Positions 24,150-36,845 of a DNA stretch of 64,000 nt are shown piece by piece; position 1 is the stretch's first letter; each line of letters opens with the position of its first letter. The notes beneath the pieces were generated by a model. That model was not told the DNA's origin and did no database searches. It saw nothing but the letters and a program-made list of their open reading frames with translations. This stretch comes from Polytrichum commune (taxonomy: Eukaryota; Streptophyta; Polytrichopsida; Polytrichales; Polytrichaceae). The stretch lies in the NCBI GenBank assembly GCA_950295325.1, contig OX485803.1, positions 14,942,001-15,006,000 of the forward strand, given 5' to 3'. Both the position numbers and the translations under genes were made by a program.

Positions 24150-27017
24150 GACCGAGATCGATTAGTACAATTCCATCAGATATACACATGATATCTATAT
24201 ATAGACCCACAACAAATACAATAGGGGAAGTCCTAATTAGTGATTTTGAATCCGGCTATGCGGTTGTGATTTGCGACTTTAAATATAGGAAGTACAAATT
24301 ATGCAATCATTCCATGATTTGTGCGGCTGAATTAGCCATAATTATCCATATAAATCTTAAAATTTGGTTGAGATTGTTAGCTTTTGGATGAATGTGTAGA
24401 TATTGGGATGAACTTTGTATAACCGTGCAAACATGGCTTTGTCACTCCAATAGTTGTAGCCAATACTCTTCTATTGGAAACTTGAAATTAAGTCACTTAT
24501 CCCAATGTTAGATTGTTTTTTCTTCCCCTTTGTTTAGATTTTATAGTAACTCTAAGCGAGGACATTGAACCACATATTGGTAAGCTCTCTATTGAACCAT
24601 ATAAAGCAAGGGAATGAAGGCCCAACTTGAGGGTGAACTTAAACCAACATGCAATGTTTTGTAGCGAGTAACTACATAGAGGAATTAACTCTCACGTAGG
24701 TTAGCTTAGTGGCTTGCAACATTTGAAATGCTCAAGAGTTGTCATTATAACACTTGGATGCTTGAGATACAATTTGTGGGTTGTGTGCACACGTACAAGA
24801 GTGCAACCTTCTTCAAAAGGACACTCTTCTCCTTTATACTAGTGCAGTCATATGTTTGAACCTTGAGTCATTTTTGTCACATCGTGGATCATGTTTATTT
24901 ATTTATTTATCTATCTATCTATCTATTAGTTTTTTAAGTCTTCTAGCATCATGGAGGGTTGCTAGTGGCAATATATAGAGGATTGGTATCGTATGTGGCC
25001 ATGTTGCATGAGTAGTTCAAGCTCCTTGAATGTTTTGGTAGTTGGACCGAATCAAGGATTGACCTATCATGTTAGCAATTGTAAATGTTCAAGGTTGTCA
25101 TTTCAAGTTTTAGAATAAGAGTTGAGATGCAAAAAACAATAAGACGTCAAAGCATAAATCCCTCCCCTCTCTTCCATTCACTATTCACATGATATATGAC
25201 AAGCTTTGTTGTGGACAACATACACAAAATGACAAGTGTTGGGATGAGATTGGACTATGCACTAAAAATATAGACACCATTCCATGTCCCATAGTGAACA
25301 CAATTGGGAGGACGCGTGGGATTGCTTAAAAAGAACAAGAACCTTCACTTTGACCTCTTCTAACGTTTGCATCCTGACTCTTATTCTAAAACTTGAAATA
25401 TAGTAAAACAAATGAAATTCTCGGTTAGGTCAAGGGGCCAACTCATTCCATATGGACACAACATACTAATTCGGGGTCTCATATGCCATTTGGGAGTCAT
25501 ATTGTCTACAAATAGAACGTCACATATAGGAGATGGATGAAAACGCTAAATATTATTGTAGAGTCCAATTGTTTCTATTTATAAAAAGACTAGCCCTTAG
25601 AGAGAGAGAGAGAGAGAGCCTCTAGTGTTGCCATGAGTGAGGGACGCTTCACCTTGACTATAGCCGTGAGCTCATATGTGAACTTGTGATGAGTTTATTG
25701 AGCATAGATGTGGGACAAGTGTTGAGATCATGCAGTAATATTGTGACCTTAAATTGGGATGAACCAGTAACCAACTTGTAAGAGGTAATTTTTTTAGAAG
25801 TTTACATTTGCCTAGGGGGTAAATTATTAGACATTGTACGCGAGAAGTCGTGCTACAACATGTAGTAGCAAAACACGCACAATATATCAATCGTAATGTT
25901 CACCATGTCGCGCGGACTGCTTGCTCGTTGTGCTCATGTCCATTAGAGACATGACACATCAACCAAATCCAAAATGGTGAGCGCTATGAAATGAAATCCT
26001 TCTAAGGTAGAGGATGCTTAAACCGACATTTAAAGCGATTTAGCCTTATTTTGAGTCTATTTGGATAAGTGGTATGCATGGTTGGGTTAGCAATTTGGAG
26101 TAGACATAGTAGAAAAAACAATTGTACATCATATGAATATATTACAAATGTTTGAGTCAACTTCTTAAATCCCTCCATAGACCTACATTTTTTCCCCTTT
26201 GCAAATGGCTTCTAAAACTGTCTTGGCATTTGTCCAAGCCGCCCTTGTTTTTTGCCCAAAATCAACTTGGTTTCATCCAAACCACTCAAGCACTTATACC
26301 AATACTCCCATAACCTTTGCATGCGGGCCTCTAAAACATCATCTAAATAACCCACCCCTAACTAAAGTCCCAATGCTTACCCAAATCCAATCTCATTTTC
26401 CCCCAAAACCGGCCCCACACTCTTTCAAGACCGCCCCGCTTTTCACCCAAATCCACCCCCACTTCGCATTGGAGACATTCAAATAATATAATGTGTGCTC
26501 CAATTTTAGGATTAGGAGACATGCATAGGAAACACTTTTAAGAAGGGGTTGGAATTAGCACCCTCTACCTTACATTGTTGTTGAAATCTTGTATCACTAT
26601 TGCCCCCTCGGTCAATGTCATGAATCGAGGTCCCTCTACCCTTGAGAAAAAATGTTCATCAAAGGCCCATAGCGGGCCTTTTGGTAACTTCCATAGCACT
26701 CAGAACTTAGTGATCGGGTGAGCCAAGAGGCCGACCCGCACTGCCACAAACAAGCATGTGGGTGGGACTTGCAACCAACAACCCACAAGCAAGCTAGACG
26801 ATTGAGCGATCATATGCCCACAACAATGGCCGGAGATAGATGGCCACCTCCTTGAATTGAGCCCCTACCACTTTACCCAAGGCGAAAACGCATGGAATCC
26901 TATTATAACACGTGCTTAGATATCTCTTAAAAAAACATGACCCCAAAATGAACACCAAAAACCCTAAATTAGTCTAGAGAACCCACATGATATGAATAAA
27001 CCGCAACAATGTCCAAG
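24150..27017. other. Gene-free with simple repeats
   Basis: No gene supported. A (TTTA)n(TCTA)n tract lies at about 24896-24930 and a (GA)n tract at 25599-25618. The plus-strand frame 26199-26486 is a by-product of a C-rich degenerate repeat with a cacccaaatcca-like period (about 26220-26470). Confidence 0.45.
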
Positions 27018-27250
27018 GAGATTTTCGGGCATTTAATCGGTCAAAATCCTAGTGTTTCCAATTCCGACCGGATACACGTTATCACATTTCGATTTCCCTT
27101 CATCGATTCGAAATATATTCCATAGATTCATATAAAACGATTGGCCATTCGATTTTTTTCCAAAGTCTTGATGAACTTCAACCGGTTATTTCTCAAACTC
27201 AACCGCTTCATACGTAGTTGGCAGTCGGTTCCTCCCCTTTCATTGAACCA
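27018..27250 (+). repeat. Dispersed repeat family R1 (copy 3)
   Basis: Matches 12170-12400, including cctagtgtttcca and gaacttcaaccggttatttc. It ends near a segment (27263-27345) shared with the hairpin at 3880-3960. Confidence 0.6.
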
Positions 27251-27419
27251 CAAAGCTAAGGCTGGGGCGAACTAACTCGTGCATTGGTTCCTTGAAGGCA
27301 AGGGTTTAGGCATCCAACAAAGAACAAGTGTATGGGTTGGTTCGCTCAAATCACAAACCTAGCCCAAAGAGGGGCCATGTTTCTTCTTACTAGACCCCTC
27401 CTTTCCTTACCTTGCTAAG

Positions 27420-28527
27420 ATATAGTGGTAGGGGTGGCCCACGACGCCCCTCCCGCGACGTGCGAGGGACATGACCCTACTCACCTTACATTTACTTCTC
27501 CGCTTTCCACTGTCCCAAGCCGCGCGTCCCGACTTCCTTCCCCCTTGCCAAGCCCCGCGAGGAAAAGCAACTAGTCTGGCAAGCAAAGCCAGGCAGATGC
27601 GCGCCGCTTCACTCCAGCTCCTTATTTGTGGCCACTTACATCCTCCCTCACTTCTCGCTGCTCCTCGTGATGTGCTAGCTCGCACACTGCCGTGTTCCTC
27701 TCCGACTCAGCTGCTGCTTTGCGTACTGCAACTCTCCAAGTGCCTCCCCACCTCCTTCAACTTAACTAGATCTTGCGCGCCCTCTGCGGAGCTCCAGGCA
27801 GCCTCCTACTTGAAGCCTTCGTGGAGTCGTCGCGGTGCAGGAGGTGTTGAATTTGATCCTCGGACCGAGAAGAGTGATTTTGGGTGGGAGGAGGAGGAGG
27901 AGGAGGAGTCTGTGTACTACTACAAGCAGAGAGAGGTTTACAGTTTTTGAGGATTAAGTTACGTGGGCGTTTAAGTGGTTCTAGTAGATCCTCGTACTAG
28001 CAAGGTGCTGATGATGGATTTTCTTCAGTGGTCGTGATGAACCTCGGAGTGGTCTGCCAGGGGACGTGATCTTTGAAGAAAGGATTTTTGAGGTAGAGCT
28101 CAAAGGAGGCGGTTTTGCAGAATTAGGTGGGTAGAGAATTTTTATTTTATTTTTTGGTCCGGTGTTGTAGACGACTTACTACTACTCGAGGTGTGGTTGG
28201 ATACATCGAATTCAGATGGTTGAAACAAAGAATTGGATGACGAGCGGAACGACGCGGAGAAGCTCCTCCTCCTGCACATGGCTTGTGCGGAGGTCATCTT
28301 GTTAATCCTCGAGACTCAAGCTCGGTATTTACACCTTCTTGCAGAAAGAATCGGTAGCAGTGAATTCACCTCCGAGATTTAGAGCCCGGTGTTTCTGAAC
28401 ACCGAGCTATCGGTTTGTGGTTTCGGTACCAGGTTCAACCGCGCACTGCAACTATCGGAATTTGTTTCCTAGTCCAACTAAGTAATCTTTTCCATCGGAG
28501 AGAAATCATCCCCATCAATCATCAATC
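27420..28527 (+). promoter_or_regulatory. GC-rich promoter/5' leader of the GT47 gene
   Basis: GC and CpG content rise sharply at about 27420-27830 compared with the A+T-rich surroundings. A (GGA)n run lies at 27889-27907. Several open frames cross this stretch on both strands (plus 27471-27950, minus 27407-27685) without recognisable domains, as expected of GC-rich DNA. If the transcript starts here, the leader carries several upstream ATGs, including a frame at 28415-28609 that overlaps the main start. No TATA box is evident. The boundary between promoter and leader cannot be set from sequence alone. Confidence 0.45.
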
Positions 28528-31500
28528 ATGTCCACGTTACGCGAGGTGGCGGTGCCCCGGATCACGCCATTCTTGCAAATCCTGTATGGGCTATTCAACT
28601 TACTTCTGATCGGGGGGTTGGTGTACAGCTTCAAAAACACGGGAGGGTTTCACCACAAATTATCCTCTTCTCCGAAGAATCTAACTTCAGGGTTGATGAA
28701 TCAACATGATGCGTGCCCACCCGTTCCAGCAGCAAAGAGAGTTGAGAAGGTGGTAGAAGGCGCAGTCCTGGACCCGTGGCACGCATCTTCCAAATCGTTG
28801 CACTCGCCGTTCCGGTTCCCACGATGCTCCATGGATGTCTGCTTCAACTTCTCACGGTGCGACAACATGGACGAGCTGCTGGTATACCACTACGACGAAA
28901 TCAACCCTCCCAAATGGTTCTTCCAAGCTCTCAAAGCGAGCCCGTACTCCACCACCGACCCGGAGAAGGCGTGCATCTTCCTGGTCACGGTGGACAGGCG
29001 GATGGAGGAGCCTCGAATCCCTGACTTGAACACCTTGCCGCACTGGAACCATGGGTTGAACCATGTGCTAATCTCGTTCGTGGACAACTGGTCCAAGTGG
29101 AAGAACCCCATGGCCTCCACGCTGGAGAAAGCGGCCGTCATGACCAGCATCACGCACCAGACCACCTACCGCCCTGCGTTTGATATTAGTGTCCCCCTCC
29201 CTGCGTTGAAGTACTACGAGGATCTGCAGGAGCTCAAAGCGTTCCAACGAAAGTATTTTCTTACGTTTAAGGGGACCAGGTATTTGTCGGAGTTCGGTGG
29301 GGGTGGTTTCCGGAGCCACCCTTCCATGCGAGGCATGCACAATGGGAAGGATGTGATTGTGGTTACCACTTGTCGACAGGTACCTCACTCATCCTCTTGG
29401 CCTTTTTCATTGAATCTCTGCATACCTGTTTTTGCTACTCTGGCCATCTGTGCCTCCATAATTGTAATTCTATTTTTCCCTGGTCGCAACAACAACAAAA
29501 AAAACATTTCCAATCCAGTGGGTAGCTCAATCAGGATAGGGGTTCCTCAGTGCGAGATGAGGTGGGGGATTCTGGATTGGGAAGCATGTCCTCACTCATC
29601 CTCTCTGCTGCTTTCATTTCTTCAGATACCTGTTTTCGCTACTCCTAGTACCTTTGCCTCCAGTTGCAATTTAATTGGCCCCTGGTAGCAATACCTCCTC
29701 CTTCGACTGGGTAGCTCGATCAAAATAGGGGTTCTCCGTGAGAGATGAGGTGGGGCATCTTGGGTTGGGAAGAACGTCCGTAGTCATTGGTTTCTTTCAT
29801 ATCTTTGCCTCCAATTGCAGTTTAATTTGTCTCAAGTTACGAAATTAAATTCAATCCAGTGGGGTAGCTCAGTCAGGATAGGGGGTTCCCGTGTGAGATT
29901 AGATGAGGGTCCTTGGATTGCGAAGGATTTCATTATAGCTACAAGCTGTCGGTAGGTGCCGAAGAATGGCCTCAGACATCCTCTGCCTTCATTTCTGTGT
30001 CTGTATACTACTCTATCTGTTCCTCCGATTGCAATTTAATTTGTCCCAGGTTGCAAAATCTAATCCAATTCTACAGGTTATCCTGTGCTTGATTTTCTCT
30101 TGTTTGTCGATTTCAATTTTCCCTGGTTTGGGAAATTGGATTCTATGGGTAGCTCAGTCTGTAGAATAGGGGGATAAGTCCCAAATTGAGGGGAGTTCTG
30201 GAAATGGGAAGGGTGTAAGATGTTTCTTACAAGGTGTGGGCAGCTTCCCAAGCATGTCCTCACCCTCTAGTTTCCTCTTATCTTTTTAGCTGGTTTGTCA
30301 ATTCCAATTCGACCTGCCCCTGGTCTGCGAATTTGATTCATTAGTTAGCTTAATTAGTAGGATTGGGGCAACCGGATGAGACTCAATGTGACATTAGAAG
30401 GGTTTACTTGAATGGGCGCACTCGAAGTGGAGAACAAAAGCAATCTCCTGGATGGTTAGTTTTTTGAGGGTGTTTACTCGAAGCAGAAAAAATAACAAGA
30501 AATCTCTGAGTTGCTCGGAGGGTAGTAGGTTAGTCAACGTGACACTTAAAGTCTGCCGCGTACGACAGTAATGACGACTACTGAAAATGCTTGAGAAAAC
30601 AGAAGATGGCTCTCATCCTTTGCTACTTTTCGCCCGAGTCTTCCTGTGCCTTGAATTTCACTTCCCTGGTTGTAAAAATTATTTTCCATGGGTAGCTTAT
30701 ATAGGATATGGGTGTCTCTAAATGCGAGGTTTGGAAAAATTGGGGGCAGTAGAAGCAGAGACCTAAACAATCTTCTATTGCTCTTCGGTAGGTAAGCCAT
30801 TGTGACACTGAGATGCTTGAGAAATGGAAGGTGGTTGCGTGTACACAGATATTAGAGAGAAAATTAAATCATTTGAGAGAGTATTTTTGGTCAGCACAAG
30901 TGTTGGTGCAATCTTAGGTCTACAATCTCAGCCATGTGGCCAGTGAACAAGTACTACTTTTTCTTTTTGCCATCACGTGGGTTTCTCATTGCCAAATTGT
31001 TGTTTTTGATAGGGGGAAGGGGGTCTAGTTTGAGTGATCTGTAGGGACCCAAGGTAGGGAATTGTTGGTGATTCTCTTACGATGCTCTTTTTTGAGTGTT
31101 CTCTGAATGTGGTCTTCTTAAACCAGGTTTCAAACAATGAATATTTGAAGGAGCACCCGGAATTGGTACCCGAGTGCGAGGCGAACCATAAGGTGTACAA
31201 GGAATACAATTTTGGCGACTTGATGAATTCCACGTTCGGCCTTGCCCCCGCGGGGAGGGGCCCCTCCTCCTTCCGTCTGTTGGAAATCTTATCAGCGGGT
31301 TCCATACCTGTGCTTGTGTCCGACAACTTTGTCCTACCGTTCGACATGCTCATCCAATGGGAGCGGTGCGTGTTGATGTTCCCGACAACCGAGATGCACC
31401 GGATCCTGCCCACGCTTCGGGCCCTCAAGCACGAGGAGGTTGAATTTCGGAGGGAGTATTGTCTCTTCATCTACCGCGAGTTTCTGGAAACCGACCAAAA

Positions 31501-31621
31501 GCTCGTTGCAACCGTCATGCTCGCGTTGAAAACCAGGTTCTACGGCATGCTCCCCCGGCTCGCACAGAAAATCCCGGTCCCCACCAAGTTCTTGCGGGGC
31601 ACGACGCAACAACCCGCGTGA
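28528..31621 (+). CDS. Exostosin-like GT47 glycosyltransferase, two exons
   Basis: Exon 1 is 28528-29379 and exon 2 is 31127-31621. The 1747-bp intron is GT-AG, phase 0 (donor CAG|GTACCT, acceptor ACCAG|GTT), giving 448 aa. Residues about 15-33 are hydrophobic, so a type II Golgi membrane protein is likely. From about residue 90 the sequence follows the exostosin (GT47) domain: a Cys-rich CSMDVCFNFSRC, SPYSTTDPEKACIFLV, a RPAFDISVPLP block, FKGTRYLSE, HNGKDVIVVTTC, and in exon 2 NSTFGLAPAGRGPSSFRLLE and PVLVSDNFVLPF. This order and wording is closer to animal-type EXT1 than to plant xyloglucan galactosyltransferases. It is much shorter than EXT1 (~750 aa) because the second (GT64) domain is absent. 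The likely role is sugar transfer to a cell-wall or glycoprotein glycan; donor and acceptor are unknown. Family assignment is firm, exact activity is not. Confidence 0.88.
29380..31126 (+). repeat. Intron of the GT47 gene with a degenerate tandem repeat
   Basis: A unit of roughly 150-340 bp recurs about six times. Each starts near a GGGTAGCT(C/T) motif (29520, 29708, 29862, 30146, 30350, 30688). This is followed by a cagtcaggataggggttcc-like, gagatgaggtgggg-like and gattgggaag-like segment, then a pyrimidine-rich ttcatttctt/ctgttttcgctact part. The array therefore expanded inside the intron from one ancestral unit. No ORF continues across it. Confidence 0.65.
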
Positions 31622-34236
31622 TTGTGATCACTTGTTCATAGCCATTTGTTGTTTGAGGTGGCGTTCTGAGATTGGGTAAGAGGATGACTTCCCTAGAGCA
31701 TAATCCTCGCCCTTTTCCTCCGCCCTCAATCTATGTCGTAGATCTTCATGTCCGGAGGGCCTCTAGAGGAGATGGTGCACAAATAGTTTTGTCCACTGCG
31801 GTCCCTGGCTTGCTTGCCATTCCCTAGTAGCTATTGCAGAGAAATCATTGATTAAGAAAGGAGATCCCCAAGCCGGAGTAGAGTAGGTAGATAGGTAAGT
31901 GGACATTGAATCCACATGTAGGCAGGGAACCAAAGATGTACCAAAAATATGAATCAAAACCCCTCTGGAAATGGCCTAGGTGTTGGAACAAAGAGAATTT
32001 ACTTACTTAGATACTAGCGATTCATCCTCTCGATTTGTAAAATTGTATCATACAGCGTTAAAATGATCCCCGAAAAATAAAAACACTCGTCTTTGAAAAT
32101 TGGAGGGAGTCCTTGTGTGTGCTTCGATCCTTGTGCTGGGAAGCACCGTGGGTCGGCTGGGGAGCATTGTCTCATTTCATTTGCAATCGTGATGAATCAC
32201 ACAGATTGACCTTTTAAGTTATATGAGATTAAAATACAATGACTCTCGTCACCTTGCAGTTCGCATGTGTACTTTCTGAAGGTAGGATGGTAATTAGAAT
32301 TTGAGCACATAGTCCAATCTCAGGTGTAAATGGTGTCCACCAACTCCACTCTTGTCACACACACATCTATCTATCTATCCATATATCTATCTATATGTAT
32401 ATATACCATTCAAATGGAGGTGAATCGTGAATCCTGACCAGATAGGCCTGCAAACCATAAATTGTGTTGATGATTTGTTTCTGACATCTGTTTTGTAAAA
32501 AGTATGCGTGGGAAATTGGGAAGCACTTGCCACTGATGGAAGTTAAGAGAAAATGCTGGGGACATTCTCTTACTGTCAAGTTTCAACTCTTTGACTTGAG
32601 GACTGAAATTCGGACTGTTCGACCTTTGAGATCTGTATCTGGAATTTTATGGTGGCAGAGAACAAAAAGTCACTCCACATTTCCTTTGTAGCATTCGTGC
32701 TCTTCAACGTTGTTTATTTTTTCAGGATAGTGGGAAGGATATGGTGGGGGCATTGTGTTTGGCTTCTAAAGAGGAAGCGGTCACCAATTGGGTGGTGACT
32801 GTTGGCGTTTCGGGAGGCAGAGGTTGTTACCTTCGTAATTTCAACCTCCTTACTGTCATTCCTACAACTGATATTTAAGAAAACTTGGACTACGTCTGAC
32901 TTCAAAATTATAATTTGTTGAGTTTTATCATAGGCTCTTATAATACGATTGTATGGTAAGATCTTCCGATGGAATATGTAAAGTTGGTTTTGATAATATT
33001 GAAGTAGTTCTTCTGATTGTATATTCACTATTCATCATTTAGCATTGCAAAATGGATATTTTATTTTTTCCATCATATCTTAAGAACACAACATTCAAGT
33101 AATCACTTAGGATTCATGTCTCTCCCATAAATGTTTCATATAGCAGAAGTATATCGACGGATTCGTCAAAGGAATTGAAGCAACTGGCTAGATTTTTAAA
33201 ATATGTCCAAATTTACTTCAAATACGTCATCTTGCATTGTGTAATTCCAAGTAGTAAGTCACACTAAATACCATAAAGGGTGTAGTGGAATTACCTCGAC
33301 CCAAATATTGTTATTACATGATACTCTTTTCTCTTGACAAATCACTCTCATGGTTGAGGCTTTGGGGAGGGGGGGGGGGGTTAAGGTTTTAAGGCGCGTT
33401 AAGGAAGCAAAGAACAAAGACTTTGAGAAGGCTTGATGAACTTAGAAAACCGAAGTTGAGCTAATGTGCAACGAAGATCACCTTCGGACATTGTGAAAGA
33501 CAATCACCTTCGGAGAGCTCCGTGGGTTAGGAGCTCTGACATGTCAGAGATGTGAGGTGTGTTTCATACTTTCTTTCAGTGTCGTTTCTCCTCCTTACCT
33601 TCATGTGACGCATACCTCACTAAAGAAAGATTGAAACATGGCAGCAAGGACTTCGGCTACAGTGGTTGCAGAAACAATGTCAGAACTCATTCCCCATTAC
33701 AATTTATTGTGGTTCGTCACTAGAAGAAAACAGAAAAAACCAATGAACTCACTAAACTAATGAAATCTCTAATCCCAATTTACACATTCATCAAACTTAA
33801 AATTCGAATGTCCGGGCTCTACATAGCAACCAACGTTTTCACCCCTCCCGCTTTACTAGAACTACGAAACATCACTCGATGGGTGGATGGACGGTTAAAT
33901 GGATACATGGACTTTGACCTCCCTCCCCCGCATGGCACCTCCGAAACCCAAAAGCCCCATTTCCAATTCCCGAATCATCTTTTTCATCGATCCGGATATA
34001 AAAAGCTGACTTGAGGGTACAATATCCACAGTCTCGAATCGTGACTGGTCCCAAGAAGACCAACGGCAGGGAAGGGAAGGGAAGTGAAGTGGCTAGCAAA
34101 CAACGGAGCCGGCTGCACGGGGATCAAGGTCTTTGTAAGCAGCCCAGCCTTTTGCAGTGGAATTAAATTAAAGGTAACTTAGGTGGGGGAGTAACGAAAG
34201 TAGATAGATTGGTGAGACCGCCATTGCACAACTTAA
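31622..34236. other. GT47 3' flank and gene-free DNA
   Basis: The stretch after the stop codon at 31619-31621 holds the 3' UTR and terminator, which I cannot delimit. A TCTA/ATCT microsatellite lies at 32365-32396. A G-run of about 14 lies at 33367-33381. Positions 33225-33285 resemble a tgacactaaat MITE remnant. No further gene is supported. Confidence 0.4.
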
Positions 34237-34742
34237 GGGCCACTTCACAGACGAGACTGAGGGCCCGTGACCACTGCACTTCAAGCACTCTCGTTGGTGG
34301 AAAAGGCGGGCCGGTCCCAAGTTCGCTTCACACTATGCTTGAGGGACCAACGGAGCAAGTGAACGCAAGATGGATGCAAAGTCTACTTGGATGCGTGCAT
34401 GACACCAAGTGGATCATGTTTCATGGTCGCTTGGACTATTTTTAAGATCCACCTCTTGGAGGTAAGCCAAGTCTAACACAAAACCGGAAGACCATGGCAC
34501 TCCGAACGCTCACAACCGTTGGTTTATTTTATTTTATCATGTGTGAGGACCCCACATGAACATAAATTCATTGAAACATCATTTGGTTGAGCACTTGGTC
34601 ACATATGGCTTCACACTACACTTGAGGGCTTGTGACCACACTACATGGCTTTGGAAGTGTCTTGGGATGGCCTTTGGACACTTTCTTTTGGGCTCTCACA
34701 ATTTCACGGTCATGGCTCCTTAGCTCGTGTGTGAAGTGGCCC
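34237..34742 (+). mobile_element. PIF/Harbinger-like MITE, family D (copy 3)
   Basis: Ends GGGCCACTTCACAGACGAG and CTCGTGTGTGAAGTGGCCC are inverted repeats, and TAA flanks both sides (34234-34236 and 34743-34745). The body matches 20887-21386 in the same orientation. Confidence 0.88.
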
Positions 34743-35329
34743 TAAGGTGGGTGGGCGAGGAGTGAAACAACACTTCAACAACCCCAAGACTCCCGGCCCA
34801 CGTAGTTGACCTAAGCCAACCCTTGAAGCAAGAAAAGAAATGGTTAAAGTCGGGGACCATCCTTCAAACGTGCCTTGATCCTTGGCCAAACTTCCCTCCC
34901 CTATTTTCCTGCCAATTGTGTTGGGGCCGGGCCCTCATGGCGACGATCATGATCAAGCTCCGTACGTGGATTAACTTGCAAACCATTCTTCTCACTTTTT
35001 GCATCGAACAATGAGCCCCAGATTGGAATAAGGTGAGGTAACCTAGCACGCGGTACTAATTTACAATTGTCTCAAGTCCGAGCATGCAATCAACTCTATT
35101 TTAAACACATGTTTCTTTCATGTCTGTTTTTAGAACAAATGGACTTATAACACTAGGGTCCACGACCGATGAAACTTCAAAATTGAGCAATCTTACTCAT
35201 GGAGAGCAAATTTGAGGACCCAAGGAGTCTCAGGTGGATGAGCCCGATTTGGTTAGCTCCCTTACTTGGACACTTTTTTGGATTCCCAATCGGCAATATA
35301 GTCGCTTTAATTCAGTGGATAAGCAAATA

Positions 35330-35872
35330 TGTTGATTTAGCCGTCACCTTAATGATATTTGGGTCAGTCGCCTTCGCAAAAATCAGACTACACCCACCAT
35401 CCTTCATAATTAAGAGTGCTACGCACTTAGCTATGACACACTAGATTCTTGTAGGCCAGGTGGGCAAATTAGGAAGCCGCTTGTGGCTATGAGGTTGTGG
35501 GTATCCTATAATGAATAGCTAGTTCGGCGGCATCTGATCTTACCCGTGACCACTTTAGAGACATGACACGGTCAATATTGGCATTAAACTTGGTTTTCAC
35601 TGGCGAATGACCTATGTAGAATCTCCTAGTGATGTCATCCACTTACATAACATTGAACGATGGAAGAGTTCCCCCCTATACCACCAGATTGGGAAGCAAA
35701 GAATCTTTGATTCTAGAACCTAAGTCAACACAATCCTCAACTCCAAATTCAATGATCTCAAATTCTTTGGTCTTAAGTCGCAATTGCAAAGCTGCTGAAA
35801 CTTCTTATGCTCGAATCCAACAGTTGGATGATCCACAAGGCTAGTGATGTCCACATTAACCTCATCTACCTC
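35330..35872 (-). repeat. Retroelement-like coding repeat, copy interrupted by a solo LTR
   Basis: This segment and 40225-40780 are inverted copies of each other. Where they overlap, the two translated frames are alike: LMIFGSVAFAKIRLHPPSF here (plus strand, within 35199-35444) and FMIFGLVPFAKVKLHPPSS in the other (minus strand, within 40613-40795). Shared coding sense suggests decayed retrotransposon or transposase sequence of a family I do not recognise. Which strand was coding over the remainder is unclear. The right end continues across the solo LTR at 35873-36845. Confidence 0.6.
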
Positions 35873-36845
35873 TGTCGCAACCCTTGCTAGCCCCCTTGAC
35901 CATCTTGCCAATTTTCGTTTCTAGCAAAGGTTACGAGAGCTAACCCTTCGCATACCGCCATGCTAATGGTTAGCTCCTCCTACCCCGGACCTTATAGTTC
36001 ATAAGAGGGAACCAACCCTCCTACTTTGCTTTCAGGACTCACCCCTTAATCGGTAACCCATTCCTAGATGTGGACTTCCATCCATGGAAGCCCAATCCCA
36101 TGTTGATCATCGCGTTGCCGGAGCAACACTACAACAACCCGAACCATACTAGGCAACTATGGCCTCACATTGGGCCAATGCCCATGGAGGCCGTGCCGTT
36201 CGGCCTCGGGTGGGTGAGGCCACACCACCTCACCCCTATAAGCCTCTAGGACTCTACGCGGGACCCCTACCCCACCGTCAACCAACCTCTTGTCTCTCTA
36301 CCAAGAGTTGGAGCCAAGTGGACACTTTCCTTTAGCTGCTGGGCCTAAAACCCCCCCAGCAGCTTCAGACCATCATAACTTCCTTGTATGATGTCTGATC
36401 AGAACAACCTACCACTCCATCCTCATCTACGCTTCACGTAGATGCCGATGGACTCCTCACTTGCCCCATTTGGGCAAGTCTTGAGGAAGTTATGCCTGTT
36501 TGAATCCTTGCAGTCCCGGGAATCACTCCCAGGCACTGCTGTACCAGGGCGCTGTCCCGGGACAGCGCCCCACTCAAATGGCCATAACTCCTAGCTCACA
36601 CCTCCGCTTGAGGTGATCTTGAGCATTCTAGAATCACCACGCCATGAGCTACGCATAGCTCATGGCCTTACCCTCATGCCTCCTAGTCTCCGTGGGTGGG
36701 AGGCGTTCCCAACGCCCGGGGCCCTCACCCACACTAGGATCACTTGGGCCCTCTCACCAACGGCGCCACAAGTCCCGGGTGTCACTCCGGGGTCCCCCTT
36801 GTGCCCATGGTGTTTCGGGCACTCCTCATGGAGAGGTGCGCGACA
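35873..36845 (-). mobile_element. Solo LTR (973 bp), LTR retrotransposon
   Basis: It begins TGTCGCAACCCTTGCTAG and ends GAGGTGCGCGACA (TG...CA ends), with the 5-bp duplication ACCTC on each side (35868-35872 and 36846-36850). The first ~600 bp match the LTR of the element at 55871-57861. There, the primer binding site lies beyond the CTAGCAAGGGTTGCGACA end, so this LTR reads on the minus strand. The last ~370 bp are not present in that second element. The inverted copy at 40225 keeps the uninterrupted site, which confirms insertion followed by LTR-LTR recombination. Confidence 0.88.

Noticed and set aside
27471-27950. 159-aa open frame in the GC-rich stretch
   Set aside because: Low-complexity Leu/Ser/Pro/Arg and Glu-run content; overlapping open frames on both strands show it is a composition effect. 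More likely promoter or leader of the GT47 gene.
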